64,000 bases of DNA from Acidaminococcus sp050873445. Lineage in GTDB: Bacteria; Bacillota; Negativicutes; Acidaminococcales; Acidaminococcaceae. Positions 23,974-32,255 of the stretch are shown here, piece after piece. Within the stretch, counting starts at the first letter, position 1, and each line of letters opens with the position of its first letter. The notes beneath the pieces were generated by a model. That model made no database searches. It was not told the DNA's origin and saw nothing but the letters and a program-made list of their open reading frames with translations. Location of the stretch: assembly GCF_050873445.1 (NCBI RefSeq), contig NZ_JBNMIU010000005.1, forward strand, positions 1 through 64,000. The letters are read 5' to 3'. The translations under genes were made by a program, and so were the position numbers.

Positions 23974-25268
23974 TGTCTGCGGTACTGATCTTTTCCGTCT
24001 TTCTGCTGGCCATCGCCCTGAGCCTTCCTATCGGTATCAGCATGATCCTGGGAGCTACGGCGCCCATTGCCCTGCTGCATCAGGGGGGCACCATGGGCCA
24101 GCTGCTGAACAATGCATTTTCGGGAGCCAATTCTACCCCGATCCTGGCTGTACCTCTGTTCATCCTGGGCGGGGTCATCATGGCCAAGGGCGGTATTTCC
24201 CGGAAACTGTTCAATTTCTTTGCGTTTTTTGCAGGCCGGTTCACTGGGGGTCTGCCCTGTGCAGTGATTCTGACCTGCCTGTTCTACGGGGCCATTTCCG
24301 GTTCAGGTCCGGCCACTACGGCGGCAGTGGGGGCCATGTGTGTCCCTTTCCTGACGGAACTGGGCTATGACAAGACCTGGAGCGCCGGATTGGTAGCTGT
24401 AGCCGGCGGCCTGGGGGTCATCATCCCGCCGTCCATTCCCTTTGTACTCTATTCCCTGGCCACAGGGGTTTCCACGGGGAAACTGTTTTTGGCCGGGATC
24501 CTGCCGGGCATTCTGGTAGGACTGGCTCTGATGGCCTATGCAGTGATCTACTGCCTGCGCAGGGGTGAAGATAAGGCCAAAGTGCAGGAGCGGATGGACG
24601 AGCTGTCCCAAATGGGTTTCTGGAACCTGCTGAAAGAAAGCATCTGGGCGCTGGTATGCCCGGTCATCGTGCTGGGGGGTATCTACACCGGTTTCACTAC
24701 GCCTACAGAAGCGGCGGCGGTGTCCGTATTCTATGCGCTGCTGGTGTCCCTGTTCCTGTACCGTACCATGACCATCCACGATATCCTGCCTCTTCTGCGG
24801 GAATCCGTCCATACCTATGGAGGTCTGGCCTTCGTCCTGGCTTTTGCCACCGCCTTCGGGCGGGTACTGTCCATGACCCGGGCCACCCGGGTGGTGGAAA
24901 GCTTCATCCTGGGGAACTTCACTTCGGGCATCGCCGTGCTGACAGTGCTGGTGGTATTATTCCTGCTGCTGGGCATGGTCATGGATACGGGGCCGGCCAT
25001 CATCATCCTGGTGCCGGTGCTGCTGCCTGCCTGCAAAAAACTGGGCATCGACCCGGTACACCTGGGCGTGGTGCTGGTAAGCTGCCTGTCCATTGGACTG
25101 GCTACGCCGCCCTTCGGCCTGGACCTGTTCGTGGCCGGGAACATTGCGGAAAAACAGCCCATGAGCGTGGCGAAAAAATCCGTTCCCTTCCTGTGTGCGT
25201 TTCTGGCAGCACTGCTGGGGATTACCTACATTCCCTGGCTGTCCACCTGGCTGCCCAGCCTGTGGTAA
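23973..25268 (+). CDS. dctM: TRAP transporter large permease (DctM)
   Basis: Main transport subunit of the TRAP system, 431 residues, about 12 helices. Family motifs are PLFILGGVIMAKGGIS near residue 52, ISGSGPATTAAVGA near 109, GVIIPPSIPFVLYS near 149 and GMVMDTGPAIIILVPVLLPA near 330. TRAP carriers use a sodium gradient in characterised cases and take up organic acids. Substrate here is inferred from the aroE neighbour. Confidence 0.94.
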   Translation: MSAVLIFSVFLLAIALSLPIGISMILGATAPIALLHQGGTMGQLLNNAFSGANSTPILAVPLFILGGVIMAKGGISRKLFNFFAFFAGRFTGGLPCAVILTCLFYGAISGSGPATTAAVGAMCVPFLTELGYDKTWSAGLVAVAGGLGVIIPPSIPFVLYSLATGVSTGKLFLAGILPGILVGLALMAYAVIYCLRRGEDKAKVQERMDELSQMGFWNLLKESIWALVCPVIVLGGIYTGFTTPTEAAAVSVFYALLVSLFLYRTMTIHDILPLLRESVHTYGGLAFVLAFATAFGRVLSMTRATRVVESFILGNFTSGIAVLTVLVVLFLLLGMVMDTGPAIIILVPVLLPACKKLGIDPVHLGVVLVSCLSIGLATPPFGLDLFVAGNIAEKQPMSVAKKSVPFLCAFLAALLGITYIPWLSTWLPSLW

Positions 25269-25295
25269 CAATCAAGGCATGAGAAGGAGAATCGG

Positions 25296-26366
25296 ATGAT
25301 GCATACAAGAATGAAGAAAATCATTATGGCCTGTCTGGCGGGATTGCTGGTGCTGGGCCTCAGCGGCTGCAGCAGTGAAAAATCCCAGCCCAAGGAAGCG
25401 GGGAAGGGGGCCTTTGCCGACCTGCCCAAGGTGACCCTGGTGGGGGGCGATTCCTCCGGAAAAGGGTCCGTGGGACAGCGGTTCGGAGAGCTGGTAGCCA
25501 AAAAAGCAGCGGCCAAAACAGACGGACGCCTGAAGATCGATTACCATCCCAACGCAGAGCTGGGCGGAGATGAAGACCTGCTGCGCCAGCTGCGGGCCAA
25601 TGACATCCAGCTGGTAGTGGGACAGATGGCCCCGGTGACGGCTTTCGTGCCGGAGGGCGCCGTGTTCGATCTGCCCATGGTGTTTGCTCCCTATGACAGC
25701 AAAACCATCGACCGGGTGCTCAACGGGGATGGTCCTTTCCGGAAGAAACTGGCTGATGCCTACGACCGGGCAGGACTCCATTATATGGGTACACTGCAGA
25801 ATGGTACTTATCGGCTCATGACTTCCAACAAACCTGTGCGGACCCTGGAAGATTTCAAGGGCACCAAAATCCGTACCATGAGCAATAAAAACCATATGGC
25901 TTTCTGGTCAGCTATGGGAGCCAGTCCCACGCCTTTGGCCTGGCCGGAGCTGTATTTCTCCCTTCAGAGTGGGATCGTAGAGGCCGAAGAGAATGCGGCG
26001 GACAGTATCGTTTCCGCCCATTTCAACGAAGTACAGAAATACGTGGCTGAAACCAATGTGATTTTGTACGCCAACGAACTGGTGGTGAACAAAAAAGCCT
26101 TCGATGCTCTGCCCGAGGCCTACCAGAAAGCACTGGAGGAATCGGTGAGGGAAGCACTGAGCGAGCTGGCACCCACTCTGGTACAGGTGGATAAGGACAG
26201 CAAGGCCCAGCTGCAGAAAAAGGGCATGACCCTCATCACTTACCCGCCGGAATTCTACAGCGAAGTGCGGAACCAGCCCGGCGTGGTGCATCTGTACCAG
26301 CAGATCGACCAGCAGACCAACGGATTGGGTTCGCTGCTGATGCAGGAATTGGAAAAAGGGGTATAA
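25296..26366 (+). CDS. dctP: TRAP transporter solute-binding lipoprotein (DctP family)
   Basis: Periplasmic binding component, 356 residues, lipid-anchored through lipobox LGLSGC (Cys 27). DctP-family regions: GQRFGELVAKKAAAKTDGRLKIDYHPNAELGGDEDLLRQL near 66, LEDFKGTKIRTMSNKNHMAFWSAMGASPTPLAWPELYFSLQSGIVEAEEN near 185, a classic signature. Start may be either of two adjacent ATGs (25296 or 25299) behind GAAGGAGA. Last gene of the operon. Confidence 0.93.
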   Translation: MMHTRMKKIIMACLAGLLVLGLSGCSSEKSQPKEAGKGAFADLPKVTLVGGDSSGKGSVGQRFGELVAKKAAAKTDGRLKIDYHPNAELGGDEDLLRQLRANDIQLVVGQMAPVTAFVPEGAVFDLPMVFAPYDSKTIDRVLNGDGPFRKKLADAYDRAGLHYMGTLQNGTYRLMTSNKPVRTLEDFKGTKIRTMSNKNHMAFWSAMGASPTPLAWPELYFSLQSGIVEAEENAADSIVSAHFNEVQKYVAETNVILYANELVVNKKAFDALPEAYQKALEESVREALSELAPTLVQVDKDSKAQLQKKGMTLITYPPEFYSEVRNQPGVVHLYQQIDQQTNGLGSLLMQELEKGV

Positions 26367-26370
26367 AAAA

Positions 26371-26414
26371 GAGGGGGGGCTGTGAAATAATCCTTCACAG
26401 CTTCCCCCTCTTTT
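26371..26414 (+). terminator. terminator of the aroE-TRAP operon
   Basis: GAGGGGG...GCTGTGAA (26371-26386) pairs with TTCACAGCTTCCCCCTC (26394-26410) and is followed by TTTT. The sequence is similar to 49766-49810, so it is part of a dispersed repeat. Confidence 0.85.
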
Positions 26415-26434
26415 GGCCAGTGTCAGCTGGTTTG

Positions 26435-26469
26435 GGAGTGTGAAAAAGCATTTTTTCACACTCCTTTTT
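26435..26469. terminator. bidirectional terminator before convergent aroD
   Basis: GGAGTGTGAAAAA (26435-26447) / TTTTTCACACTCC (26452-26464) with a short loop and TTTTT after it. On the minus strand it ends aroD. Same design as the hairpins at 4531, 34280 and 49862. Confidence 0.88.
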
Positions 26470-26471
26470 GA

Positions 26472-27212
26472 TTATACCAGCGGAAATACCTGTTTCAGCA
26501 GCGTTGCCGGCAATTGTCCCGGCGCCGAGGCCGGGCCGGCGGTACCAAAGCTGACAGCACTGCCGAATCGCTCGCCGCAGATCCGACTGATGGCACCCAT
26601 GGGCCCCATGCTCATGGTGATCACCGGCGTTTCCGGATGTTCCCGTTTCATGATGAGCGTAGCTTCCAGCAGGGTTAGTACATCTTCCTCTTTCTGCGGC
26701 ATTACTGCATATTTGGCCAGGTCACAGCCCAGCCGCTGCATGGTACACAGGGTGGCGATGATATCTTCTCTGGGCGGGGTCTTGTGGAAATCATGGCAGG
26801 AACCCACCACTTTGACTTCGTTTTCACGGGCACAGGCCACCAGTTCCTCCATGACGTTGTGACCCCGTGACAGTTCCACATCCACCAGGTCGATGGCATG
26901 GCTCTGGATGACATCTTCCAGCAGCCGCACATAGTCTTTTGTGGCAATCTCCAGATTGCCTCCTTCCGCAGAAGTACGGATGGTGAACAGGAGGGGCAGC
27001 TGGGGTACTGCTTCCCGGAACAGGGCCAGAGGCGCCTGTAAGGATCCTGCCTGCCAACAGTCGGCACGCCATTCAATCAGGTCGCAGGGCCCCTCCTGCA
27101 GAGCTTCCAGGGCCTGGTTCAGTCCGGACAGATCCGGTGCGGTGAGGGGAACGGCAATTTTGGGATGACCTTCGCCGAAGGTCACATTTTTAACGGTAGC
27201 AATTTGGGACAT
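26472..27212 (-). CDS. aroD: 3-dehydroquinate dehydratase, type I
   Basis: Schiff-base dehydratase converting 3-dehydroquinate to 3-dehydroshikimate, 246 residues. Catalytic His in GSCHDFHKTPP near 146, Lys in LAKYAVMPQKEED near 172, substrate motif LIEWRADCW near 46 and TMSMGPMGAISRICGERFGSAVSFG near the C-terminus. Start 27212 is set by AAAGGAG 8 nt upstream. It is convergent with the aroE-TRAP operon. Together the genes would allow dehydroquinate, dehydroshikimate and shikimate to be interconverted, either for biosynthesis or for using external quinate or shikimate. Confidence 0.95.
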   Translation of the reverse strand: MSQIATVKNVTFGEGHPKIAVPLTAPDLSGLNQALEALQEGPCDLIEWRADCWQAGSLQAPLALFREAVPQLPLLFTIRTSAEGGNLEIATKDYVRLLEDVIQSHAIDLVDVELSRGHNVMEELVACARENEVKVVGSCHDFHKTPPREDIIATLCTMQRLGCDLAKYAVMPQKEEDVLTLLEATLIMKREHPETPVITMSMGPMGAISRICGERFGSAVSFGTAGPASAPGQLPATLLKQVFPLV

Positions 27213-27391
27213 GGTACGACTCCTTTTCTCTTCTAGCAAAAAGTATACGGCAAGCGGAATCAAAGTGTCAATGACAGGACTTTTCCCAGAAACAGGAGGT
27301 GTGATTTTTTTTGCATCTCCTTTCTTCTTTCCCCAATCTAGTGTAAAATAATTTAGATATGGTATTGCAACTACGATATGGAGGAAAACAG

Positions 27392-29032
27392 ATGAAAAAG
27401 AAGTATTGGCTGGGCTTTTGGGCCGCTGCCATTTTTTTGCTGTTCTTTATGAACTCTTCCCTGCCCCTGACGGACAGCGTGGAAGGGAACTATGCCCTGA
27501 CGGCCAAGGAAATGGTCCTGAGCGGTGACTGGCTGTCGCCCCAGATCTATGGCCGTTACTGGTACGATAAACCGGTCTTTGCCTACTGGATGATTGCCCT
27601 GGGCTTCAAACTGTTTGGTTTCAGCGAATTCGGCGCCCGGTTCTTTCCTTCCCTGTTCGGGCTGGGAGGTCTGTGGCTTACGGTGAAGGCCGGCAGGAAA
27701 CTGTACGGAGAGGAAGTGGGCTTCCTCAGCGGTGTGCTGTTGCTCATGACGATCCAGTTCTTCACCATCAGTAAGAGCGTGCTCACAGACGGCATGCTGT
27801 TCCTGTTCATGGACGGGGCGCTGCTGTGCTTCTACCTGGGCTACAGCACGAAGAAAAAGAACTGGTACTATGGGCTGTATCTCCTGGCCGGGCTGGCTAC
27901 ACTGACCAAGGGGCCTATCGGCTTCCTGATGCCCGGGTTCATCATTACCCTGTTCCTGCTGTACCAGAAGGACTGGAAATGCCTGAAGAGTGCCCATCTG
28001 GCCACGGGGATCCCGCTGTTTCTGCTGGTGGCCCTGCCCTGGTACATCGCCATGGCGAAGGTCCATCCGGACTTCCTGGGCAGCTTCCTGGGCACCCAGA
28101 ACGTATTGCGGGCCACGGTTTCAGAACACCCCCGGGATAATGTGATCTGGTACTATACGGCGGTGAACCTGCTGAACGCCTATGCCTGGGTAGGGTTTGT
28201 GCCGCCCATGCTGTGGAACCTGGTGCGGAAGAACGGCCGGTGGAAGTACCCGGCTCCACGGGAAGCTTTCCTGCTGCTGTGGACAGCAGCTATCTTCGTG
28301 TTTTTCCAGTGCATGGCGACCAAGTATATCACCTATACCTACCCGCTGCTGCTGCCCCTGTGCGTACTGACGGCGGATTACATCTGGAAGAAAGGCCAGA
28401 AGCTGGAACTGAAATGGATGCTTTTGGGGAATATCCTGTTCTATGGGGCTCTGACCGTGGCGGCCTGGAAGCTGCCCAAACTGGCACCCAAGGTGTTTGC
28501 CCATCCCATGAATGTATTCTACTTCATGTTGATTTACACCCTGTGCATGTGTGTACTGGGTCTGCACAAATACAAGGGCAAGAGCAACCAGGAAGTGCTT
28601 TCTACAGTGGTGCTGCTGACCATCGCTTTCCACTGCTGCAGCCTGAATCTGTTGGCCCAGCCCCTTATGTATGATGTAACAGGCAAGATGGCGGCCCGGT
28701 TCGTCAACGCCATGGTGCCGGCGGACGTGCCCATTTACATCCGGGGCGGCGGCTATCCTACTTCGGCCGTGTTCTATACAGGCCGGGAGATGGTGATGCT
28801 GGTGCCCGATGAAGAATCCGACGCCTTCCAGCCCCGGCAGGACAGCTGGTCCGCCAAGAACATCATGCCCTGGACCACCTATGGCAAGGTGAGGGAACAG
28901 ACGGGCAAGGCTGTGGTGCTGGTGGATACCCATACGAAGAAACTGACTACAAAACTGGAGGAAGACTGGCCGGCTACCTGGAAGCGGATCAAGCTGCCCG
29001 GGCAGTGGACGGTCATGATCAAGGAACGGTAA
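27392..29032 (+). CDS. glycosyltransferase family 39 (ArnT-like) membrane protein
   Basis: Polytopic membrane glycosyltransferase of 546 residues that, in this family, uses polyprenyl-phosphate sugars outside the membrane. The first periplasmic loop reads LTDSVEGNYALTAKEMVLSGDWLSPQIYGRYWYDKPVFAYWM, matching the conserved acidic and DKP/EKP motif of ArnT/PMT-type enzymes. About 11-12 helices, then a soluble C-terminal domain of about 130 residues. The ATG at 27392 follows GGAGG. Lipid A or another envelope glycan is the likely acceptor; the sugar is unknown. A small unknown gene follows after 1 nt. Confidence 0.85.
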   Translation: MKKKYWLGFWAAAIFLLFFMNSSLPLTDSVEGNYALTAKEMVLSGDWLSPQIYGRYWYDKPVFAYWMIALGFKLFGFSEFGARFFPSLFGLGGLWLTVKAGRKLYGEEVGFLSGVLLLMTIQFFTISKSVLTDGMLFLFMDGALLCFYLGYSTKKKNWYYGLYLLAGLATLTKGPIGFLMPGFIITLFLLYQKDWKCLKSAHLATGIPLFLLVALPWYIAMAKVHPDFLGSFLGTQNVLRATVSEHPRDNVIWYYTAVNLLNAYAWVGFVPPMLWNLVRKNGRWKYPAPREAFLLLWTAAIFVFFQCMATKYITYTYPLLLPLCVLTADYIWKKGQKLELKWMLLGNILFYGALTVAAWKLPKLAPKVFAHPMNVFYFMLIYTLCMCVLGLHKYKGKSNQEVLSTVVLLTIAFHCCSLNLLAQPLMYDVTGKMAARFVNAMVPADVPIYIRGGGYPTSAVFYTGREMVMLVPDEESDAFQPRQDSWSAKNIMPWTTYGKVREQTGKAVVLVDTHTKKLTTKLEEDWPATWKRIKLPGQWTVMIKER

Positions 29033-29033
29033 T

Positions 29034-29525
29034 ATGGAAGAAGAACAACTGCAGGCGTATCTGGAAAAACAGGATTTCATCGGGTTCCAGGTCCATGAGA
29101 GGGAACTGGAAGAACCGGAGGGGACGGTGCGGTATTTCCAGCTGCTGGACTATGTGGGCCGCCATCCCCGGTGGGCCAAAAAATTCTGCAGCCGCTGGGG
29201 GCTTTCCTTCCATGAGGATTGCGGGAAATACCTGTGGGAGAACCAGGGGGCAGTGGATTTCGTAAAAAAGCTGGGGCAGGCGTTCCCGTTTTTGTTCTAC
29301 CTGGCAGAGAAGGAAGGGGAGACCCTGAAACTGCTGGTGATGCTCACCTGCCGCAGCGACAAACTGGAGGGGGAGAACCTGTCCCTGGACAGGGACAAAT
29401 TCAATGCTTACCTGAAACAGCAGCTGAAAGGGCTGCTGCTCATGAGTGAAAAAACAGGGCTGAGCCCGGAAAATGCCCAAAGTTTGATGCAGGGGGTCTA
29501 TGAATATTTCGGATTGACTGACTGA
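29034..29525 (+). CDS. conserved-looking hypothetical protein behind the GT39 gene
   Basis: 163 residues, not recognised. No signal peptide or membrane helix is seen, and it is rich in charged residues. Notable: HPRWAKKFCSRWGLSFHEDCGKYLWE near 43 and FPFLFYLAEKEGETLKLLVMLTCRSDKLEGE near 82, which could be an alpha/beta fold. Its ATG lies 1 nt past the glycosyltransferase stop, and codon use matches its neighbours, so it is probably a real, co-translated gene. Confidence 0.7.
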   Translation: MEEEQLQAYLEKQDFIGFQVHERELEEPEGTVRYFQLLDYVGRHPRWAKKFCSRWGLSFHEDCGKYLWENQGAVDFVKKLGQAFPFLFYLAEKEGETLKLLVMLTCRSDKLEGENLSLDRDKFNAYLKQQLKGLLLMSEKTGLSPENAQSLMQGVYEYFGLTD

Positions 29526-29565
29526 GCAGTCAAATTCACAAATGATTCAAGACTTTGCCCTTCCT

Positions 29566-29593
29566 TTGACACAAGATGTGGATATACTAATAA
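29566..29593 (+). promoter_or_regulatory. possible orphan promoter
   Basis: TTGACA (29566-29571), 16-nt spacer, TAATAA (29588-29593). The stretch TAATAACCGTAA also follows the rubrerythrin promoter at 34369. There is no plus-strand gene before the terminator at 29662-29700. Confidence 0.4.
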
Positions 29594-29661
29594 CCGTAAC
29601 AGGGATTACCCCTCCTTGTTACATCTTCCCCATCAAATCATCATAAACAACTTCCTTTCAA

Positions 29662-29700
29662 GGAAAAAGCCTTCTGCTTCCCCAGCAGAAGGCTTTTTCC
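29662..29700. terminator. bidirectional terminator
   Basis: Perfect 16-bp stem GGAAAAAGCCTTCTGC / GCAGAAGGCTTTTTCC with a 7-nt loop, just past the stop of the minus-strand LysR gene. Confidence 0.85.
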
Positions 29701-29701
29701 G

Positions 29702-30577
29702 TTAGCGTGCCACTCCATGTTTCCTGGCAAACTCCAGGAATGTGTGGATGTTTTCGAAACTGGTGGAATTTTTCAGCCACAGCATTTCGATGTCGTAATA
29801 CAGAGGCGGATCCAGGGAAATGGACACCAGGTCCGGTTCCCGTTCTGCCACCGGCCGATACAGGAATCCGCTGGCTGCACCGTTCTTGATCAGCTGGATT
29901 TTGGTATACAGCTGGCTGGTAGACCAGAGGATTTTGGGTGCGCAGTGGTCTTCATGGAATCGGGCCAGGATGGTTTCCCGGAAATGCTGGCTGCCCTCGA
30001 TTTCCACCAGGGCCATCTGGGATACCTGGGCCATGGAAATGGTGCTTTCTTTGGCGTAGGGATGTTCCCGGTTCACGCAGTACACAATTTCGCTCTGGCG
30101 CATGGTGCAGGTTTCCGTATTGGCCTGATCGGAGCCCAGTCCGCTGACCAGGGCGATGTCGATCCGTTCTTCCTGCAGGGCCTTCCGCAGGCTCAGGGAA
30201 TTGCCGTGGTGGAGCTCCAGCCGGATTTCCGGGTATTCTTTATGGAACTGGGCCAGCAGAGGGACTTCCAGTGCCTCGATCATGGTCGGCAGCCCAATAT
30301 GGATACAGGTGTTCTTCTTTTGCAGCCGGGTCATGTCATCGCTGATCTGTTTGGCCTTGTCCAGCAGTTCTTCCACTTCCAGCAGGAAATAGGACCCCTC
30401 CGTGGTCAGAGTCAGTTTCTTGTGGGTCCGTTTGAACAGTTTCAGCTCGAATTCCTCTTCCAGCTCGCGGATGGCTGCCGACACCGCAGGTTGGGAGATA
30501 TGGAGATTTTCGGCAGCCTTGGTGATGCTCTGCTGTCGGCAGACTTCCTGAAAATAGTGCAGTTGATGTAATTTCAT
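29702..30577 (-). CDS. LysR family transcriptional regulator
   Basis: 291-residue LysR-type regulator. N-terminal winged helix: MKLHQLHYFQEVCRQQSITKAAENLHISQPAVSAAIRELEEEFELKLFKR, then a linker helix (LLEVEELLDKAKQISDDMTRL) and a two-lobed effector-binding domain. Closest in feel to the CysB/CynR-like group with a short C-terminus. Start 30577 has GGAGGAG 6 nt upstream. It is divergent from the bioY-hem operon, with 250 nt between starts; targets unknown. Confidence 0.9.
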   Translation of the reverse strand: MKLHQLHYFQEVCRQQSITKAAENLHISQPAVSAAIRELEEEFELKLFKRTHKKLTLTTEGSYFLLEVEELLDKAKQISDDMTRLQKKNTCIHIGLPTMIEALEVPLLAQFHKEYPEIRLELHHGNSLSLRKALQEERIDIALVSGLGSDQANTETCTMRQSEIVYCVNREHPYAKESTISMAQVSQMALVEIEGSQHFRETILARFHEDHCAPKILWSTSQLYTKIQLIKNGAASGFLYRPVAEREPDLVSISLDPPLYYDIEMLWLKNSTSFENIHTFLEFARKHGVAR

Positions 30578-30754
30578 ATGCTCTCCTCCCAAAACCTGGG
30601 GGTTCTCCCGGTTTGTTTATTGTCTTGTCTTAAACATATTATATACAAAATAGTCATAGAAAATAACAACATGCTTACTTATGAATAGCATAACTAATAT
30701 CAATGTATTCACGGCTGAAAAGTTTGCAGGGCATCCATCTTCCCGGTGAATTTC

Positions 30755-30763
30755 TGGTATAAT
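30755..30763 (+). promoter_or_regulatory. extended -10 promoter of bioY-hem operon
   Basis: TGG TATAAT with no good -35. The leader between it and bioY contains the stem GAAAGGC / GCCTTTC (about 30778-30811). Confidence 0.6.
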
Positions 30764-30826
30764 GGTGTTATTTCACGAAAGGCGGCTGCCTGCGGCAGAA
30801 AAGTGCCTTTCCGGGGAGAATCATTT

Positions 30827-31387
30827 ATGGAACAAAAAACAGGAAACCTGGTACTGTGCGGGCTTTTTGCGGCTCTCATGGCGGTGGGGGCGTTCCTCCA
30901 CATCATGCTGCCCATAGGGCCTTTTCAGGTGACAATATCATTACAGATTTTCTTTGCCATCCTGGCCGGGCTGTTTCTGGGACCGAAACATGGCTTTCTC
31001 AGCGTACTGGCCTATCTGGTGCTGGGTCTGGCCGGCGTACCCGTCTTTGCCCGAGGGGGTGGTCTGGGCTATGTACTGAAACCCACCTTCGGCTTTTTGC
31101 TGGGGTTTCTCTGTGCGGCCTGGGCATCCGGAATGCCGGGAGGCAGTGCCCGGCAGGCCGGGCTGAAGCAGCAGCTGTTGGCGGCTTTCGGCGGGGAAAT
31201 GGGTTATTATGCCGCTGGCCTGGTCTACTATTATGTGATGTTCAATTTTGTGCTGCAGAATGCGGCGGGCATGGGGGTTGTCCGGCTGCTGGAAGTGTGG
31301 CTTTTCAGTACGGTGATTCCGGATTCCATCCTCTGTGTGCTGGCCGTGCTGGTGTATCGGAAATTGGGACCTTTGGTAAGGAGATAA
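30827..31387 (+). CDS. bioY: BioY family biotin transporter (ECF S-component)
   Basis: 186-residue membrane protein with about six helices. Family regions ALMAVGAFLHIMLPIGPFQVTISLQIFFAILAGLFLGPKHGFLS and GLGYVLKPTFGFLLGFLCAAW identify BioY, the biotin-binding subunit of an energy-coupling-factor importer. ATG at 30827 follows GGGGAGA. ECF ATPase and EcfT genes are not in view, so a shared module elsewhere is implied. It sits 1 nt before hemC, an unusual partner, perhaps only shared transcription. Confidence 0.88.
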   Translation: MEQKTGNLVLCGLFAALMAVGAFLHIMLPIGPFQVTISLQIFFAILAGLFLGPKHGFLSVLAYLVLGLAGVPVFARGGGLGYVLKPTFGFLLGFLCAAWASGMPGGSARQAGLKQQLLAAFGGEMGYYAAGLVYYYVMFNFVLQNAAGMGVVRLLEVWLFSTVIPDSILCVLAVLVYRKLGPLVRR

Positions 31388-31388
31388 G

Positions 31389-32255
31389 ATGAAGAAACTG
31401 ATTATTGCTACCCGGGGCAGCAAGCTGGCTCTGGCCCAGACGGAAATCGTCCGCCGATTGCTGCAGCGGGAACAAGTGGAAACGGAAATCCATACCATCA
31501 CTACGGCCGGGGATCGGGATCGGATCCATGCTCTGGTGAAAATAGGAGGCCGGGGGGTCTTCGTGCGGGAAATCGAACGGGAACTGCTCAGTGGGGAAGC
31601 AGACCTGGCTGTGCACAGCGCCAAGGATCTGCCCTATGAGCTGGCATCGGGGCTGGTGATCGCCGGTACGCCCGAAGCAGCGGACCCCCGGGATGCGTTA
31701 GTGACCCTGAAGGGGAAGTCCCTCACCGGGCCGCTGGTCATCGGTACGGGGAGTCCCCGGCGGATCGTTGAAATCCGGCCTCTGTTCCCGGAGGCGGTGT
31801 TCCGGGATATCCGGGGCAACGTGACCACCAGGCTCCACAAACTGGAACGGGGGGAATACAGTGCCATCGTATTGGCTATGGCCGGTTTGGAACGGATGGA
31901 GGTAGATCCTTCCGCTTATGACATCCATCCCTTCAATGTGGAGAATGTCATACCGGCCGGGTGCCAGGGCATCATCGCTGTAGAGTGCCGCAGCCGGGAC
32001 CGGGACCTGATTGCTCTGCTGCAGAAAATCAGCCATCAGATGACCTGGCGGCGGTTTTTGCTGGAACGGGAACTGTTCTGCGGCATGAAGGTGGACTGCG
32101 CCATGCCCGTGGGCATCCATGCCGATCTCCTCCGGAAGGGAGAGGTGCGACTGGGGGCCATGGTGGACGGTAAAAAAGCCTTCCGGCAGGGAAGGGAAAA
32201 AGACCATGCCCTGTTGGCGGCTTCCCTGAAAAAGGAGCTGTATAATGGAAAATAA
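31389..32255 (+). CDS. hemC: hydroxymethylbilane synthase (porphobilinogen deaminase)
   Basis: Polymerises four porphobilinogens into hydroxymethylbilane. 288 residues, slightly shorter than the usual 300-315. Seen: IATRGSKLALAQT near residue 4, VHSAKDLPYEL near 77, GTGSPRR near 118, RGNVTTRLHKL near 139, and the dipyrromethane-cofactor Cys in DCAMPVGIHA near 235. RBS AAGGAG. Overlaps cobA/hemD by 11 nt. Confidence 0.95.
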   Translation: MKKLIIATRGSKLALAQTEIVRRLLQREQVETEIHTITTAGDRDRIHALVKIGGRGVFVREIERELLSGEADLAVHSAKDLPYELASGLVIAGTPEAADPRDALVTLKGKSLTGPLVIGTGSPRRIVEIRPLFPEAVFRDIRGNVTTRLHKLERGEYSAIVLAMAGLERMEVDPSAYDIHPFNVENVIPAGCQGIIAVECRSRDRDLIALLQKISHQMTWRRFLLERELFCGMKVDCAMPVGIHADLLRKGEVRLGAMVDGKKAFRQGREKDHALLAASLKKELYNGK

